Assembly (NCBI GenBank): GCA_017619835.1
Contig: JAFZRN010000023.1
Span: 53,510-117,509, forward strand
Direction of reading: 5' to 3'
Length of the DNA stretch: 64,000 nt
Source of the DNA: Eubacterium sp.
Lineage (GTDB): Bacteria; Bacillota; Clostridia; Lachnospirales; Lachnospiraceae
In this document: in pieces, positions 35,474 through 44,684 of the stretch
How positions within the stretch are numbered: the stretch's first letter is position 1
How the letters are laid out: each line of letters starts with the position of its first letter
The notes under the pieces: model-generated
Told to the model about the DNA's origin: nothing
The model's input: the letters and a program-made list of their open reading frames with translations, nothing else
Databases searched by the model: none
Made by a program: the position numbers and the translations under genes

Positions 35474-37670
35474 CGAAATATTCGAAAATGATATTAAGAG
35501 TGAACTTATGAATGATGATATTAAGATCCCCGATTCCATAAAACCCGAAAGCATAGAAAAAAGGATCGCGCTAATGACTCCCGAAGAGATGAAGAAAAGG
35601 AAGAACAGTGTGGATGTTCCTTATCAGAATGCTTCAGGTGATAAAGAGTCAGAGAAAAAGGATAAGAATAAAAAGATCAGAAGAGTTGTTCTTCCGATAG
35701 TTCTTGCTGCAGCACTGATCCTTATGTTCGGTCTCGGAATGAAGGTCGGCGGTAGGAACAGGATCAAAACTGCTGATCCTGTCCTGAAGGATGAAGCGGT
35801 TACCGACAGCATGGTGGAGACTGACGAAGAAGTTGCCCGAGAGGAATCGGCAGCCGAAAATGATGTTGATGATGACGAAGAAGAATCCGAAAAGAAATCA
35901 TTTTTCGAAAAGAAGACAGATAATTATGACAAGGCTTATGAAGCATTAAAGGCCTGCTCTGATTATGCTGAGAATATGATCGAGAATTACTCTTTTGATT
36001 TAGATGGTGCGGTTACAACCCAGGGCGGCAGAAGGACATTCAGCGCAACAAATGATGCGGCAGAGGATAGTATCGGAATTCCTCAGGGAGAACTAAAGCA
36101 GGCTGAAGGCACGCCGTTAACCCAGGCTCAGTCGGGCTCATCAAATGTGGTTCCGGAATTCACGGATACAAATGTAAGGACCGAAGGTGTAAATGAGTCG
36201 GATATCGTTAAGACTGACGGCCAGTATATCTACAGCTATGATTACAGTACCGAGCATATCCGTATCTTCAAGGTTAAAGACGGTGATATGGAAGAAGTCG
36301 GTTATATAAATACTCTCAGTACAGAGATCAGTAATTCCGAGATGTATATATCGGGTGACAGACTTATCTATGTGGGCTGGGATGAATCCTATGACGATGG
36401 TTCAAAGCTTAGGACAGCTGTTGCCATATATGACATCAAGGATAGAAAGAATCCCGAGCTTATTAAGAGGATAACTCAGGATGGTACATATTATTCATCG
36501 AGACTTGTGGATGACTATCTCTATATCTTCTCACGGAAGTCGGTTGCTCTCGATAAGCTTTCAAAAAGAAAATATGAGACATTCATTCCCGAGATTGACG
36601 GAGAGCTTATCGGTAATGACAAGATCTTTGTTCAGGATGATTGTTTTGTGGACAGCTATGTAGTAATATCCGCAATTGATATCAACAAGGGTAAGGTTAA
36701 GGATCGTCTCGGGCTTCTGGCAGGAAGTGACAAACTCTATGTCAGCACCGATAATATCTACCTGACTGACAGGCTTTTCAGATGGAATATCTTCAGATAT
36801 GACAATGATACCAATATAGCAAAGATATCCTACAAAAACGGAAAGCTTAAGTTTGGCTGTAAGGGCAGCATTCAGGGATATATCAAGGATGACTACTGCA
36901 TAGACGAATATAAAGATCACCTCAGAGTAGTATCTACATACTTTGATAACTCCGAGGAGGCTAACGGACTCTTCGTATATGATGAGAACCTTAAAAAGAA
37001 AAGCGTGATAAAAGGACTTGCTCCGAATGAGACGATAAAGTCTGCAAGATTCATGGGTGATACAGCATACTTTGTAACCTTCAGACAGACAGATCCTCTG
37101 TTTGCGGTAGATCTTTCAGATCCCGAGAATCCAAAGATCACCGATTATCTGAAGATACCCGGTTTCTCGGAGTACCTTCATCCATATTCTGACGGACGTC
37201 TTCTCGGTATCGGTTATGATGCCGATGAGAATACCGGAAGAACAGAATGCCTTAAGCTTACGATGTTTGATGTATCGGATCCGACGGATATAGAAGAACT
37301 TGATACAATGTATCTGGATGAATATTCATATGCCAGTGTATTTGGAAACAGGAAGGCTCTTATGTTTGACAGCCGTGACGGACTCTTCGGATTTGGTGCA
37401 GAAACGAGCTGGGATATTAGGAAAAACTGGGATCTTGAAGGCGATTACCAGATAGGATCTTTCTATAACATCTATGACTATGATGAAGAAAAGGGCTTTG
37501 TAAATAAACTTGAATATAGTCTTTCGGATGATGATCAATTCTATTCATCTGCGGATATATATGATACGAGAGGAATCATCATAGGCGACTACTTCTATCT
37601 TGTACAGGACGGAGATAAGCTTACGAGTTTTGATACGGAAAAATTCGAAGTGAAAAATCAATTGAACTAA
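35457..37670 (+). CDS. Membrane-anchored beta-propeller protein, putative anti-sigma partner
   Basis: 737 residues. Residues 1-76 are charged and predicted cytoplasmic, 77-97 form one membrane helix (VLPIVLAAALILMFGLGM), then an acidic linker, and from about 235 a beta-propeller domain of the PF09826 type begins with FTDTNVRTEGVNESDIVKTDG and continues to the C-terminus (ISAIDINKG, LFAVDLSDPENP). The start is ATG 35457, with GGAGG 8 bases ahead, instead of GTG 35448, which overlaps that site. Overlap with the sigma gene and topology suggest the cytoplasmic N-terminus binds the sigma factor while the propeller senses the outside. This is inference; no ZAS zinc motif is seen. Confidence 0.85.
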   Translation: MDRRDNEIFENDIKSELMNDDIKIPDSIKPESIEKRIALMTPEEMKKRKNSVDVPYQNASGDKESEKKDKNKKIRRVVLPIVLAAALILMFGLGMKVGGRNRIKTADPVLKDEAVTDSMVETDEEVAREESAAENDVDDDEEESEKKSFFEKKTDNYDKAYEALKACSDYAENMIENYSFDLDGAVTTQGGRRTFSATNDAAEDSIGIPQGELKQAEGTPLTQAQSGSSNVVPEFTDTNVRTEGVNESDIVKTDGQYIYSYDYSTEHIRIFKVKDGDMEEVGYINTLSTEISNSEMYISGDRLIYVGWDESYDDGSKLRTAVAIYDIKDRKNPELIKRITQDGTYYSSRLVDDYLYIFSRKSVALDKLSKRKYETFIPEIDGELIGNDKIFVQDDCFVDSYVVISAIDINKGKVKDRLGLLAGSDKLYVSTDNIYLTDRLFRWNIFRYDNDTNIAKISYKNGKLKFGCKGSIQGYIKDDYCIDEYKDHLRVVSTYFDNSEEANGLFVYDENLKKKSVIKGLAPNETIKSARFMGDTAYFVTFRQTDPLFAVDLSDPENPKITDYLKIPGFSEYLHPYSDGRLLGIGYDADENTGRTECLKLTMFDVSDPTDIEELDTMYLDEYSYASVFGNRKALMFDSRDGLFGFGAETSWDIRKNWDLEGDYQIGSFYNIYDYDEEKGFVNKLEYSLSDDDQFYSSADIYDTRGIIIGDYFYLVQDGDKLTSFDTEKFEVKNQLN

Positions 37671-37762
37671 TATAATTGCGCCATTTTACTCCCGGAATAT
37701 ATGCAAAATAACCTAGGGAATTAAAGGTTTTTAAGGCATTTTCACGAAATTTATTTTGCTCC

Positions 37763-37791
37763 TTACATTTAAAAATCTACTGTGTTACAAT
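37763..37791 (+). promoter_or_regulatory. Candidate promoter of the CarD-family gene
   Basis: TTACAT (37763-37768), a 17-base spacer and TACAAT (37786-37791), preceded by TGTGT. The 200-base gap between the propeller gene and carD holds no other clear element. Confidence 0.5.
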
Positions 37792-37874
37792 TGCTTTACA
37801 CGTTACAGATCAAAGTAGGGAACAGTAGGTTAATAGTATTAGTTGAAAGGATAGAATTCAGGGAGCATTGATAT

Positions 37875-38378
37875 ATGTATAACGTGGGAGATTATATCAT
37901 ATACGGGAGTAACGGAGTTTGTAAGATCACGAATATCGGACCAATGAAAATGGCGGGTGCAGTTAAGAATAAACTGTACTATACCATGGTGCCCTGTTAT
38001 ATCAGGGACAGTGAGATATTCACACCTGTGGATAACGACAGAGTCGTTATGAGACGGGTTATGTCTAAAAGCGAGGCTGAAGATTTTATTGACAGCATTG
38101 ATGATATTGAAAACCTTGAGATAATCGAGGAGAAAAGGCGCGAGCTTGAGTATAAGCAGGCGGTACTTACCTGTGATCCGAAGATACTTGTGGAGCTGAT
38201 CAAGACCATAAACCTTCGTGTTCAGGAACGAACGGCGGAAGGGAAAAAAGTAACGGCTTCGGATGCCAAGTACTTCCATATCGCGGAGGAAAGCCTTTTC
38301 GGAGAGCTGGCCATCTCACTTGAGATGGAAAAGGATGCAGTAAAGGATTATCTGAAAGATAGAACGCTACTAGTATAA
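37875..38378 (+). CDS. CarD/CdnL-family RNA polymerase-binding regulator
   Basis: 167 residues. The N-terminal RNA-polymerase-interacting domain begins MYNVGDYIIYGSNGVCKITNI and contains YYTMVPCY and TPVDNDRVVMR; the C-terminus is a helical DNA-contacting domain. Members stabilise open complexes at rRNA and other promoters. It is a single-gene unit with a candidate promoter upstream and a terminator immediately after. Confidence 0.9.
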   Translation: MYNVGDYIIYGSNGVCKITNIGPMKMAGAVKNKLYYTMVPCYIRDSEIFTPVDNDRVVMRRVMSKSEAEDFIDSIDDIENLEIIEEKRRELEYKQAVLTCDPKILVELIKTINLRVQERTAEGKKVTASDAKYFHIAEESLFGELAISLEMEKDAVKDYLKDRTLLV

Positions 38379-38382
38379 AAAG

Positions 38383-38407
38383 GAGCAGGCTGGCGCCTGC
38401 TCTTTTT
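38383..38407 (+). terminator. Terminator of the CarD-family gene
   Basis: GAGCAGGC, TGGC loop, GCCTGCTC, then TTTTT. Confidence 0.92.
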
Positions 38408-38445
38408 ACTGAAAAGCCCTCCCTTTGGGAGGAAAGAGGAATAAG

Positions 38446-39852
38446 ATGAAAAAGATGAAAAAGAATGACATCTATGAGATAACAATCGAAGATATGACTG
38501 AAGAGGGTGCCGGCATCGGCCACATCGATGGTATGGCGGTATTCGTAAAGGATACAGCTGTTGGAGACAAAGCTAAGATCAGGATAGTAAAGACCAAGAA
38601 GACCTACTGCTTCGGAAGACTGGAGGAACTCATAACTCCTTCACCCTATAGAGAAGTACCTCCATGCCCTGTGGCAAGACAGTGCGGAGGCTGCACTTTG
38701 CAGCATATGACCTACGAAAAGGAACTGGAGCTTAAGAAGGACAGAGTCATAGGATGCATTAAGCGTATTGGCGGTGTGGATAATGCCGAAGAGCTCTTTG
38801 AAGGAATCCATGGTCTGCAGGAGAGAGCAGATGGCTGCTACAGATACCGTAATAAGATGCAGTTTCCGATAGGAATCGATAAGGAAGGTCATATAGTGAC
38901 CGGCTTCTATGCCGGAAGGACTCACTCCATTATCCCGGTAGACGACTGTCTTATCGGACATCCGGTTAATTCATTTATAACAAAGGCAGTGATCTCATGG
39001 GCTGAAAGATATAATGTACCGGCATACGATGAAAAAACCTGTAAGGGTATCCTTCGCCATGTTCTTACAAGGATAGGCTTTAAGACCGGCGAACTCATGG
39101 TCTGCATGGTTATAAATGCCAAAGAGCTTCCATACAGTGAAGAGCTTCTAAGCTATCTCACTAAAGCAGTAGAGGACTATGGCGGGAACATTAAACTTAC
39201 TTCGGTGATCTGCAATATCAACAGGGAGAATACTAACAGGATCCTCGGTGATAAGGAATATACAATATATGGAAAAAGCTATATAGAAGATCTTATAGGA
39301 GATGTCCGCTTCAGGATCTCGGCTCAGTCCTTCTATCAGGTTAATCCTTATATGACGGAACAATTATATGATAAGGCTCTGAAATATGCTTCCCTTTCGG
39401 GAACGGAAAAGGTCTGGGATCTGTATTGCGGTATAGGAACCATTTCCCTCTTCCTTGCAAAGAAGGCCGGGAAGGTTTATGGAGTTGAGATAGTACCCGA
39501 AGCAGTAAAGGATGCAAAGGAAAATGCTTCTCTTAACGGGATAGAGAATGCGGAGTTCTTTACGGGAAAGGCCGAGGAGCTGGCGAAGGAGCTTGAGGAA
39601 AGAGCGGATGTTGTGGTAGTGGATCCTCCGAGAAAGGGCTGCGACGCCGAACTCATAAATACCATAATCGATATATCTCCGGAGAGACTGGTCTACGTTT
39701 CATGTGATCCGGCAACTCTTGCAAGAGATATAAAACTCCTTAAAGAGGGTGGATTTGAACTGATGAGATTCTCGGTCCATGATCAGTTTTCACGTGGCAT
39801 GAACGTAGAAACTGTGTGCCTTCTGAAAAAGTATCCAATGGATACCAGATAA
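38446..39852 (+). CDS. rlmD: 23S rRNA (uracil-C5)-methyltransferase, RlmD type
   Basis: 468 residues; methylates a uracil of 23S rRNA using SAM. An N-terminal TRAM domain (YEITIEDMTEEGAGIGHIDG), the iron-sulfur cysteines in PPCPVARQCGGCTLQHM plus one in VDDCLIGHP, SAM site VWDLYCGIGTISLFLA, VVVDPPRKGCD, and catalytic Cys in LVYVSCDPATLARD are seen. ATG 38446 was chosen behind AGAGGA in preference to an upstream TTG at 38425 that overlaps GGGAGG. In Firmicutes a single enzyme may modify two positions (RlmCD), so the target could be double. Confidence 0.93.
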   Translation: MKKMKKNDIYEITIEDMTEEGAGIGHIDGMAVFVKDTAVGDKAKIRIVKTKKTYCFGRLEELITPSPYREVPPCPVARQCGGCTLQHMTYEKELELKKDRVIGCIKRIGGVDNAEELFEGIHGLQERADGCYRYRNKMQFPIGIDKEGHIVTGFYAGRTHSIIPVDDCLIGHPVNSFITKAVISWAERYNVPAYDEKTCKGILRHVLTRIGFKTGELMVCMVINAKELPYSEELLSYLTKAVEDYGGNIKLTSVICNINRENTNRILGDKEYTIYGKSYIEDLIGDVRFRISAQSFYQVNPYMTEQLYDKALKYASLSGTEKVWDLYCGIGTISLFLAKKAGKVYGVEIVPEAVKDAKENASLNGIENAEFFTGKAEELAKELEERADVVVVDPPRKGCDAELINTIIDISPERLVYVSCDPATLARDIKLLKEGGFELMRFSVHDQFSRGMNVETVCLLKKYPMDTR

Positions 39853-39978
39853 GTGAATAAGCGGTCTTCAGGCTGATTTTGAAGCAAAGTGCAGAGATAG
39901 TCAAATTCTCGATATTTACAATCAAAATATCACATGAGATAATGCGTTTTGTAATAAAATATAGTGAAGGAGACTATT

Positions 39979-41742
39979 ATGAAGAAATTACTAAAAGCAA
40001 CAATATTAACCCTTCTTCTGGCAGTCATGGTCATGGCATTCCCCGGAAGAGCAAACGCAGAGATCTCAAAAGATGAGGAGCCTGTATATAATCCCGGAAA
40101 CAACATCATCACCAAAGTTACTTATGCGGAAAATACTGATGGGTCAATAAAGGTTACCGCTTATTTCAACTGGGCTTCCGTAAAACCATATACAGATTTT
40201 ACAATTTATATAGCCGACAGCAGTGGTAAGATCATATCTACTGAAGCAGCAAAAAGCGGAACAGATTTCACTATAGGAGATTCATCTACACCGATCACTT
40301 ATTCAGTAAAATATAAATTTAAGGCAAGCACAAAGTACTATATCGCAGGTTATGCTGATTCAAAGGGTCTTTCAGATTCAGCAATTGCTAAGGACCTGGT
40401 TGATATTACTACCCCCGATATAGTTATTAATCCTTATAAGAATATTGATACGATCAGCATGAGCGAGGACTATAAGGAATATAGCGGAACAATCTATGCA
40501 GCTGCAGGAGGCAAAGACAGATACTATATATATAAGCTTGATGCTACTGCGGATGCTGTTATAGAGTTAGCTGACTTCACTTACAGCACTCAGGATGTGG
40601 AACTTATCCTTCTTAAGATGAACTCGGCACCGGCAAGTTCAAGTGATATTACCAATAAAGATAATATTGTATACACGGCAAATTACAATAATAAGAAAAT
40701 GCTGGAAAAGTATCCTATAAACAAAGGTACTTATTATATAGCTATGCATGGTCCTGATAAATCTACTTATAAGCTCAAGCTTAAGGTCAGAAAATACAGA
40801 CATGCACAGGTTAAATGGTCTATTAAAGAGGGACCTCTTGATTCGACATTTAAACAGAATCAGGATCTCCATGTTACGTTTGAAATAACAAATAAAGATT
40901 CTGATGCATACTTAAGTCCTGCATACTCTTGGTCAGCTCAGGGACATAACGAGAATAGTACTATAACCGTATCAGATAACGGTAAAAAGGGCGAATTCAT
41001 TGTAGTAACAAAATCATTTCCTTATGTAAGCACGGTAAAGGTTACTGTATGTGAACTTAATCCAAATCCTCAAGAAGGTAAGGTATCAGACACTACGTGC
41101 TATACTCTTGATATAACTACCGGTATGGCCATGACAGAAATAGCTATTCAGTCAGGCCCTGATTATATCGAATTCCCTGACTTCAGAAGTCCTCAGTTTA
41201 GTCAGGACGGCAGCACAAAGATCAATGTATACCTTAAGTCCGGCAGCAAATGGAAGAAGAAATTCACAGTTGATGCAGGTTCAAGAACCCCTAAGAAGAT
41301 CAAGAAGCTTAAACCAAAGAAGAAATATCAGGTAAAGGTTGAGCTTGTTAAGACAATTAAAGACGGAAAACAGGTTAAGACTTCAAAGGTTTATAAGGTC
41401 AAGACAGGTCCGAAGATCACTCCTGCCATTAAATCAGCTAAAATAGATAAGGTATGGAATGATAAGGTATGGGTACCGGGACATTTCAACTCTTCAGGTC
41501 GTTGGGAGAAAGGCTACTACAGCAACAACAAGTACTATACCATGACAATTACACTTAAGAAAAAGCTTAAGGGCTGCAAGGGTATCTATGTTAACGGTAA
41601 GAGCGTAAAAGGAACAGGTACAACATTTACTGTTACAGTTGCTCATAGCGATCCGCCTTCAAAGGTAACCGTAAAGGGATATACAGATAATAAATTCTAT
41701 GGATTTACCAAAGCTTCAAAGGCAACCAAAGTATCAAGATAG
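39979..41742 (+). CDS. Secreted protein with PPC-like and Fn3-like domains
   Basis: 587 residues of unknown function. The signal peptide KATILTLLLAVMVMAFPG ends near RANA-EIS. A first beta domain covers about 35-150. Residues about 165-285 resemble a pre-peptidase C-terminal (PPC) domain (YKEYSGTIYAAAGGKDRYYI, KGTYYIAMHG). Then come an Ig-like part, an Fn3-like part (KKIKKLKPKKKYQVKVELV) and a basic C-terminal domain. The last two match in order and spacing the end of the secreted protein at 7498. No sorting motif is seen. ATG 39979 is preferred over GTG 39964 because GAAGGAG lies between them. Confidence 0.82.
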   Translation: MKKLLKATILTLLLAVMVMAFPGRANAEISKDEEPVYNPGNNIITKVTYAENTDGSIKVTAYFNWASVKPYTDFTIYIADSSGKIISTEAAKSGTDFTIGDSSTPITYSVKYKFKASTKYYIAGYADSKGLSDSAIAKDLVDITTPDIVINPYKNIDTISMSEDYKEYSGTIYAAAGGKDRYYIYKLDATADAVIELADFTYSTQDVELILLKMNSAPASSSDITNKDNIVYTANYNNKKMLEKYPINKGTYYIAMHGPDKSTYKLKLKVRKYRHAQVKWSIKEGPLDSTFKQNQDLHVTFEITNKDSDAYLSPAYSWSAQGHNENSTITVSDNGKKGEFIVVTKSFPYVSTVKVTVCELNPNPQEGKVSDTTCYTLDITTGMAMTEIAIQSGPDYIEFPDFRSPQFSQDGSTKINVYLKSGSKWKKKFTVDAGSRTPKKIKKLKPKKKYQVKVELVKTIKDGKQVKTSKVYKVKTGPKITPAIKSAKIDKVWNDKVWVPGHFNSSGRWEKGYYSNNKYYTMTITLKKKLKGCKGIYVNGKSVKGTGTTFTVTVAHSDPPSKVTVKGYTDNKFYGFTKASKATKVSR

Positions 41743-41763
41743 AAAATAATAATATCAAATCAA

Positions 41764-41798
41764 AAACACGGCGTTTTTAGTCAGACGCCGTGTTTTTT
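41764..41798 (+). terminator. Bidirectional terminator between convergent genes
   Basis: An 11-bp stem (41764-41774 with 41785-41795), with A tract on the left and T tract on the right, so it serves both the secreted protein gene and the minus-strand Cys-rich gene, whose stop codon lies in the loop. Confidence 0.9.
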
Positions 41799-41987
41799 CA
41801 TTATATCATCAATGAGTTCTTCCTTTTTGCCGCAGTCACATTTTTTGTTAAGGCTTTTCAGAAGCTTTTTGCTGCAATGAGCATGGTCGGGGCAGCTTCC
41901 GCAGGTGCCGTTTTTATATAGGTATATGCAGGCCATGGTTACCAGAAGAACGATAACTATCAGAGCTATGGCAGTTGAAACATTCAT
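41781..41987 (-). CDS. FeoB-associated-type Cys-rich membrane protein
   Basis: 68 residues. One N-terminal membrane helix (TAIALIVIVLLVTMACIYLY), then a cysteine-rich tail: CGSCPDHAHC and CDCG. This matches the small proteins normally encoded behind feoB in Firmicutes, probable electron or iron handlers for ferrous iron uptake. Here there is no feoA or feoB within the window, so it is an orphan copy. GAGAGG precedes the ATG. A symmetric site upstream may be a metal-regulator operator. Confidence 0.8.
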   Translation of the reverse strand: MNVSTAIALIVIVLLVTMACIYLYKNGTCGSCPDHAHCSKKLLKSLNKKCDCGKKEELIDDIMKKHGV

Positions 41988-42013
41988 ATCATTTTCCTCT
42001 CATAAACTATATA

Positions 42014-42029
42014 GTTAGTTATGTCTAAC
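42014..42029 (-). promoter_or_regulatory. Candidate operator upstream of the Cys-rich protein
   Basis: GTTAG (42014-42018), 6 bases, CTAAC (42025-42029): an inverted repeat 26 bases from the start codon. The half-sites resemble those of DtxR/MntR-type metal regulators (GTTAG-N-CTAAC), but the spacing is wider than their consensus. Confidence 0.35.
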
Positions 42030-42084
42030 CATGCTTATGATAATACAGATTTTCGAGACTGTCAAGGCTCTTTAAGTATACAGA

Positions 42085-42564
42085 TTACTGTACGATTTTT
42101 CCGTATTTCATTACCTGTACATGATCTGCATGCTTCTTTATAAGATTTATAACATCATCGAAGCTCTGTCCGACTCTGATATCGAATTGTACATACCCAT
42201 ATTCTTTTAAAGGTTTCTTTGAAGGCGTAAGGTACTTGCCCTTCATGGGTTTTTGGTTCTCATCCAGAATGCTGAGCTGATCAGATGAAACCCTGACATT
42301 CGACATTTTCATTTTAGAAGTAGTGATAGCTACATAGCTTATCTCACTTAAATTCCATACTTTATATCCGACAAGTGATCCGGATGGAAGATAATGAATA
42401 AGTTCACCCTTATCCGTAATATAATAATCCCCATAAGAATCAACTATCGTATTTTCCTTTTCAAACCTGGCTTTGAATTTCTTATTGCTGTTTTTATCAG
42501 CAATAATACATAGTACCAAAATAACAATAAAACCTACAACTAATGCAATACCTAATCCTGACAT
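42085..42564 (-). CDS. Hypothetical single-pass membrane protein
   Basis: 159 residues. N-terminal membrane helix LGIALVVGFIVILVLCIIA, then a soluble domain with DSYGDYYITDKGELIHYLPSG and a C-terminal FDDVINLIKKHA. I do not recognise a family. ATG 42564 was chosen with AAGGAG 8 bases ahead; the frame remains open for 20 more codons upstream without a ribosome binding site. It is transcribed away from thrS. Confidence 0.7.
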   Translation of the reverse strand: MSGLGIALVVGFIVILVLCIIADKNSNKKFKARFEKENTIVDSYGDYYITDKGELIHYLPSGSLVGYKVWNLSEISYVAITTSKMKMSNVRVSSDQLSILDENQKPMKGKYLTPSKKPLKEYGYVQFDIRVGQSFDDVINLIKKHADHVQVMKYGKIVQ

Positions 42565-42767
42565 ACTTTTTCTCCTTCTACTAAAAAAATAAGTTCCCCA
42601 TAAAATTATGGTTAAATGATGCATTTAAGATTTAACATCACTATCTGGATAGTAAACTATCACTGATAATTGATATATCATAATCTTTAGATGAGTGTCA
42701 AATTGTTAAGGTATTTTGAATCATATAATTTAAAGTGAAAACCCCAAACTTTGAGTAAATAAAAAAT

Positions 42768-42797
42768 GTGACAAAGACGTTCTTTTGGAGTATAATA
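42768..42797 (+). promoter_or_regulatory. Promoter of thrS
   Basis: GTGACA (42768-42773), an 18-base spacer and TATAAT (42792-42797). The leader to the thrS start is about 55 bases. I looked for a T-box in it and found no room or motif for one. The rest of the 297-base gap from 42565 shows nothing further. Confidence 0.65.
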
Positions 42798-42861
42798 GGT
42801 AGCGATAGCGCCCATATGTAGCGTAAAATATTTTTTATTTATATACACAAGGAGAAACAAC

Positions 42862-44673
42862 ATGGATAAGGACGAGAAGATGGAATACTTTTTGAGTGTT
42901 TACAGACATTCTCTTGCACACATAATGGCAAAGGCTGTTATGGAGATTTTCGGTAAGGAGAATGTACAGATTGCAATAGGACCGCAGATTGATGACGGTT
43001 TCTATTATGATTTTATGCTGCCTCGAACTATCACAACAGATGATTATAAAACGATAGAAGATAAGATGCGTGATATTCTTAAGCGTCGTGAGGACTGGGT
43101 ATGTAAGGAGGTTTCCAAGGAGGAAGCCCTTACAATATTCGCGGGCCAGAAATATAAGGAAGAGCTTATCAACGATCTTCCCGACGGTGAGAAGATCACA
43201 GTTTATTATACAGGTGATGATTTTGTGGATCTCTGCCGCGGACCTCATATCTCCAATTCCCAGGAGCTTATGAATACCGCATTCAAGGTTAAGTCTGCAT
43301 CAGGTTCATACTGGAGAGGTGACGAGAATAATGATTCTCTTCAGCGTATCTACATGTATGCATTCCCGAATAAGCAGGAGCTGAAGGCTCATCTTGATTT
43401 CGTGAAGGAAGCTATGGAGAGAGACCACAAGAAGATCGGTCCCGAGCAGGAACTCTTCATGTTTGATGAGAGCGCTCCCGGTATGCCTTACTGGCTCCCG
43501 AGAGGATTCAAGATGTATAATGCCATCCTTTCCTTCTGGAGAGAGCTTCATGAGAAGCATGGCTATCAGGAGATCCTTGCTCCCGTTATGAATCATAAGA
43601 GACTTTGGGAGACTTCGGGTCACTGGGGACATTATAAGGAAAATATGTTCCTCATCACTACCGCAAATGTTGATGATGAGACAGATGAAGAGGTTATCGA
43701 TACGGATGTTCAGTATGCTATCAAGCCTATGAACTGTCCTAATGCCATAAATGTTTATAAGAACGGACTTCACAGCTATAAGGAGCTGCCTATACGTTAC
43801 AGTGAGACTCAGGTCATTCACAGACGTGAGAAGAGCGGTGAGCTGAACGGACTCTTCAGAGTTCAGATGTTCCATCAGGATGATGATCATACCTTCCTTA
43901 CAGAAGAAATGATAGAGGACGAGATCGGTGATATCATGGATATCGCAAAATATATCTATGAGACATTCGGACTTACATATGCCGCAGAGCTTTCTACAAG
44001 ACCGGATGACTTCATGGGTGCTCCGGAGCTCTGGGATGCAGCTGAGGATTCACTAAAGAGGATCCTTGATAAGAAGTACGGTGAAGGCGGCTATGAGATC
44101 AACGAAGGCGACGGAGCTTTCTATGGTCCCAAGATCGACCTTAAGATGAAGGATTGCATTGGTCGTGAGTGGCAGATGGGAACCATCCAGCTTGACTTCC
44201 AGCTTCCTCTTAACTTTGACTTAAGATATGTTGCTCAGGACGGAAGCCAGAAGAGACCTGTTATGATACATAGAGCTATCTTTGGTTCATTTGAAAGATT
44301 CATCGGAATCCTTATTGAGAACTTCAAGGGTGTATTCCCGTTCTGGATGTCACCTTTCCAGGTTGGTATCGTACCTATAAGACCCGAGCATAATGATTAT
44401 GCTAAGGAAGTTTATGATGCACTTCTGGATGCAGGCATCCGTGTTGAAGCAGATTACTCTGATGAGAATATGAAGACCAAGATAAAAGGCTTCAAGAAAT
44501 ATAAGGAACCTTACATCCTTGTACTCGGTGATAAGGAAGCCGAGGAAAAGACTGTTTCCGTAAACGTAAGAGGAAACAAACAGATGAACAATGTTCCGCT
44601 TGATGATTTCATCGAACTCTGCAAGAAGCAGATCAAAGAAAGAACACTTGAACTTATTGATTCAGTAGAATAA
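42862..44673 (+). CDS. thrS: Threonyl-tRNA synthetase lacking the TGS domain
   Basis: 603 residues against about 640 usual. The protein begins almost directly at the editing domain, RHSLAHIMAKAV (HxxxH). The catalytic domain has PVMNHKRLWETSGHW (motif 1), MNCPNAINVY (zinc Cys), RYSETQVIHRREKSGELNGL, and motif 3 VMIHRAIFGSFERFIGIL; the anticodon-binding domain is at the C-terminus. The N-terminal TGS domain of about 60 residues is missing. The ribosome binding site AAGGAG at 42850-42855 and an in-frame check show no upstream extension that would restore it. Confidence 0.96.
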   Translation: MDKDEKMEYFLSVYRHSLAHIMAKAVMEIFGKENVQIAIGPQIDDGFYYDFMLPRTITTDDYKTIEDKMRDILKRREDWVCKEVSKEEALTIFAGQKYKEELINDLPDGEKITVYYTGDDFVDLCRGPHISNSQELMNTAFKVKSASGSYWRGDENNDSLQRIYMYAFPNKQELKAHLDFVKEAMERDHKKIGPEQELFMFDESAPGMPYWLPRGFKMYNAILSFWRELHEKHGYQEILAPVMNHKRLWETSGHWGHYKENMFLITTANVDDETDEEVIDTDVQYAIKPMNCPNAINVYKNGLHSYKELPIRYSETQVIHRREKSGELNGLFRVQMFHQDDDHTFLTEEMIEDEIGDIMDIAKYIYETFGLTYAAELSTRPDDFMGAPELWDAAEDSLKRILDKKYGEGGYEINEGDGAFYGPKIDLKMKDCIGREWQMGTIQLDFQLPLNFDLRYVAQDGSQKRPVMIHRAIFGSFERFIGILIENFKGVFPFWMSPFQVGIVPIRPEHNDYAKEVYDALLDAGIRVEADYSDENMKTKIKGFKKYKEPYILVLGDKEAEEKTVSVNVRGNKQMNNVPLDDFIELCKKQIKERTLELIDSVE

Positions 44674-44684
44674 AGGACTAAATC

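Noticed and set aside
42565-42861. Possible T-box riboswitch upstream of thrS
   Set aside because: The promoter leaves a leader of only about 55 bases. The T-box core sequence and a terminator are not present.
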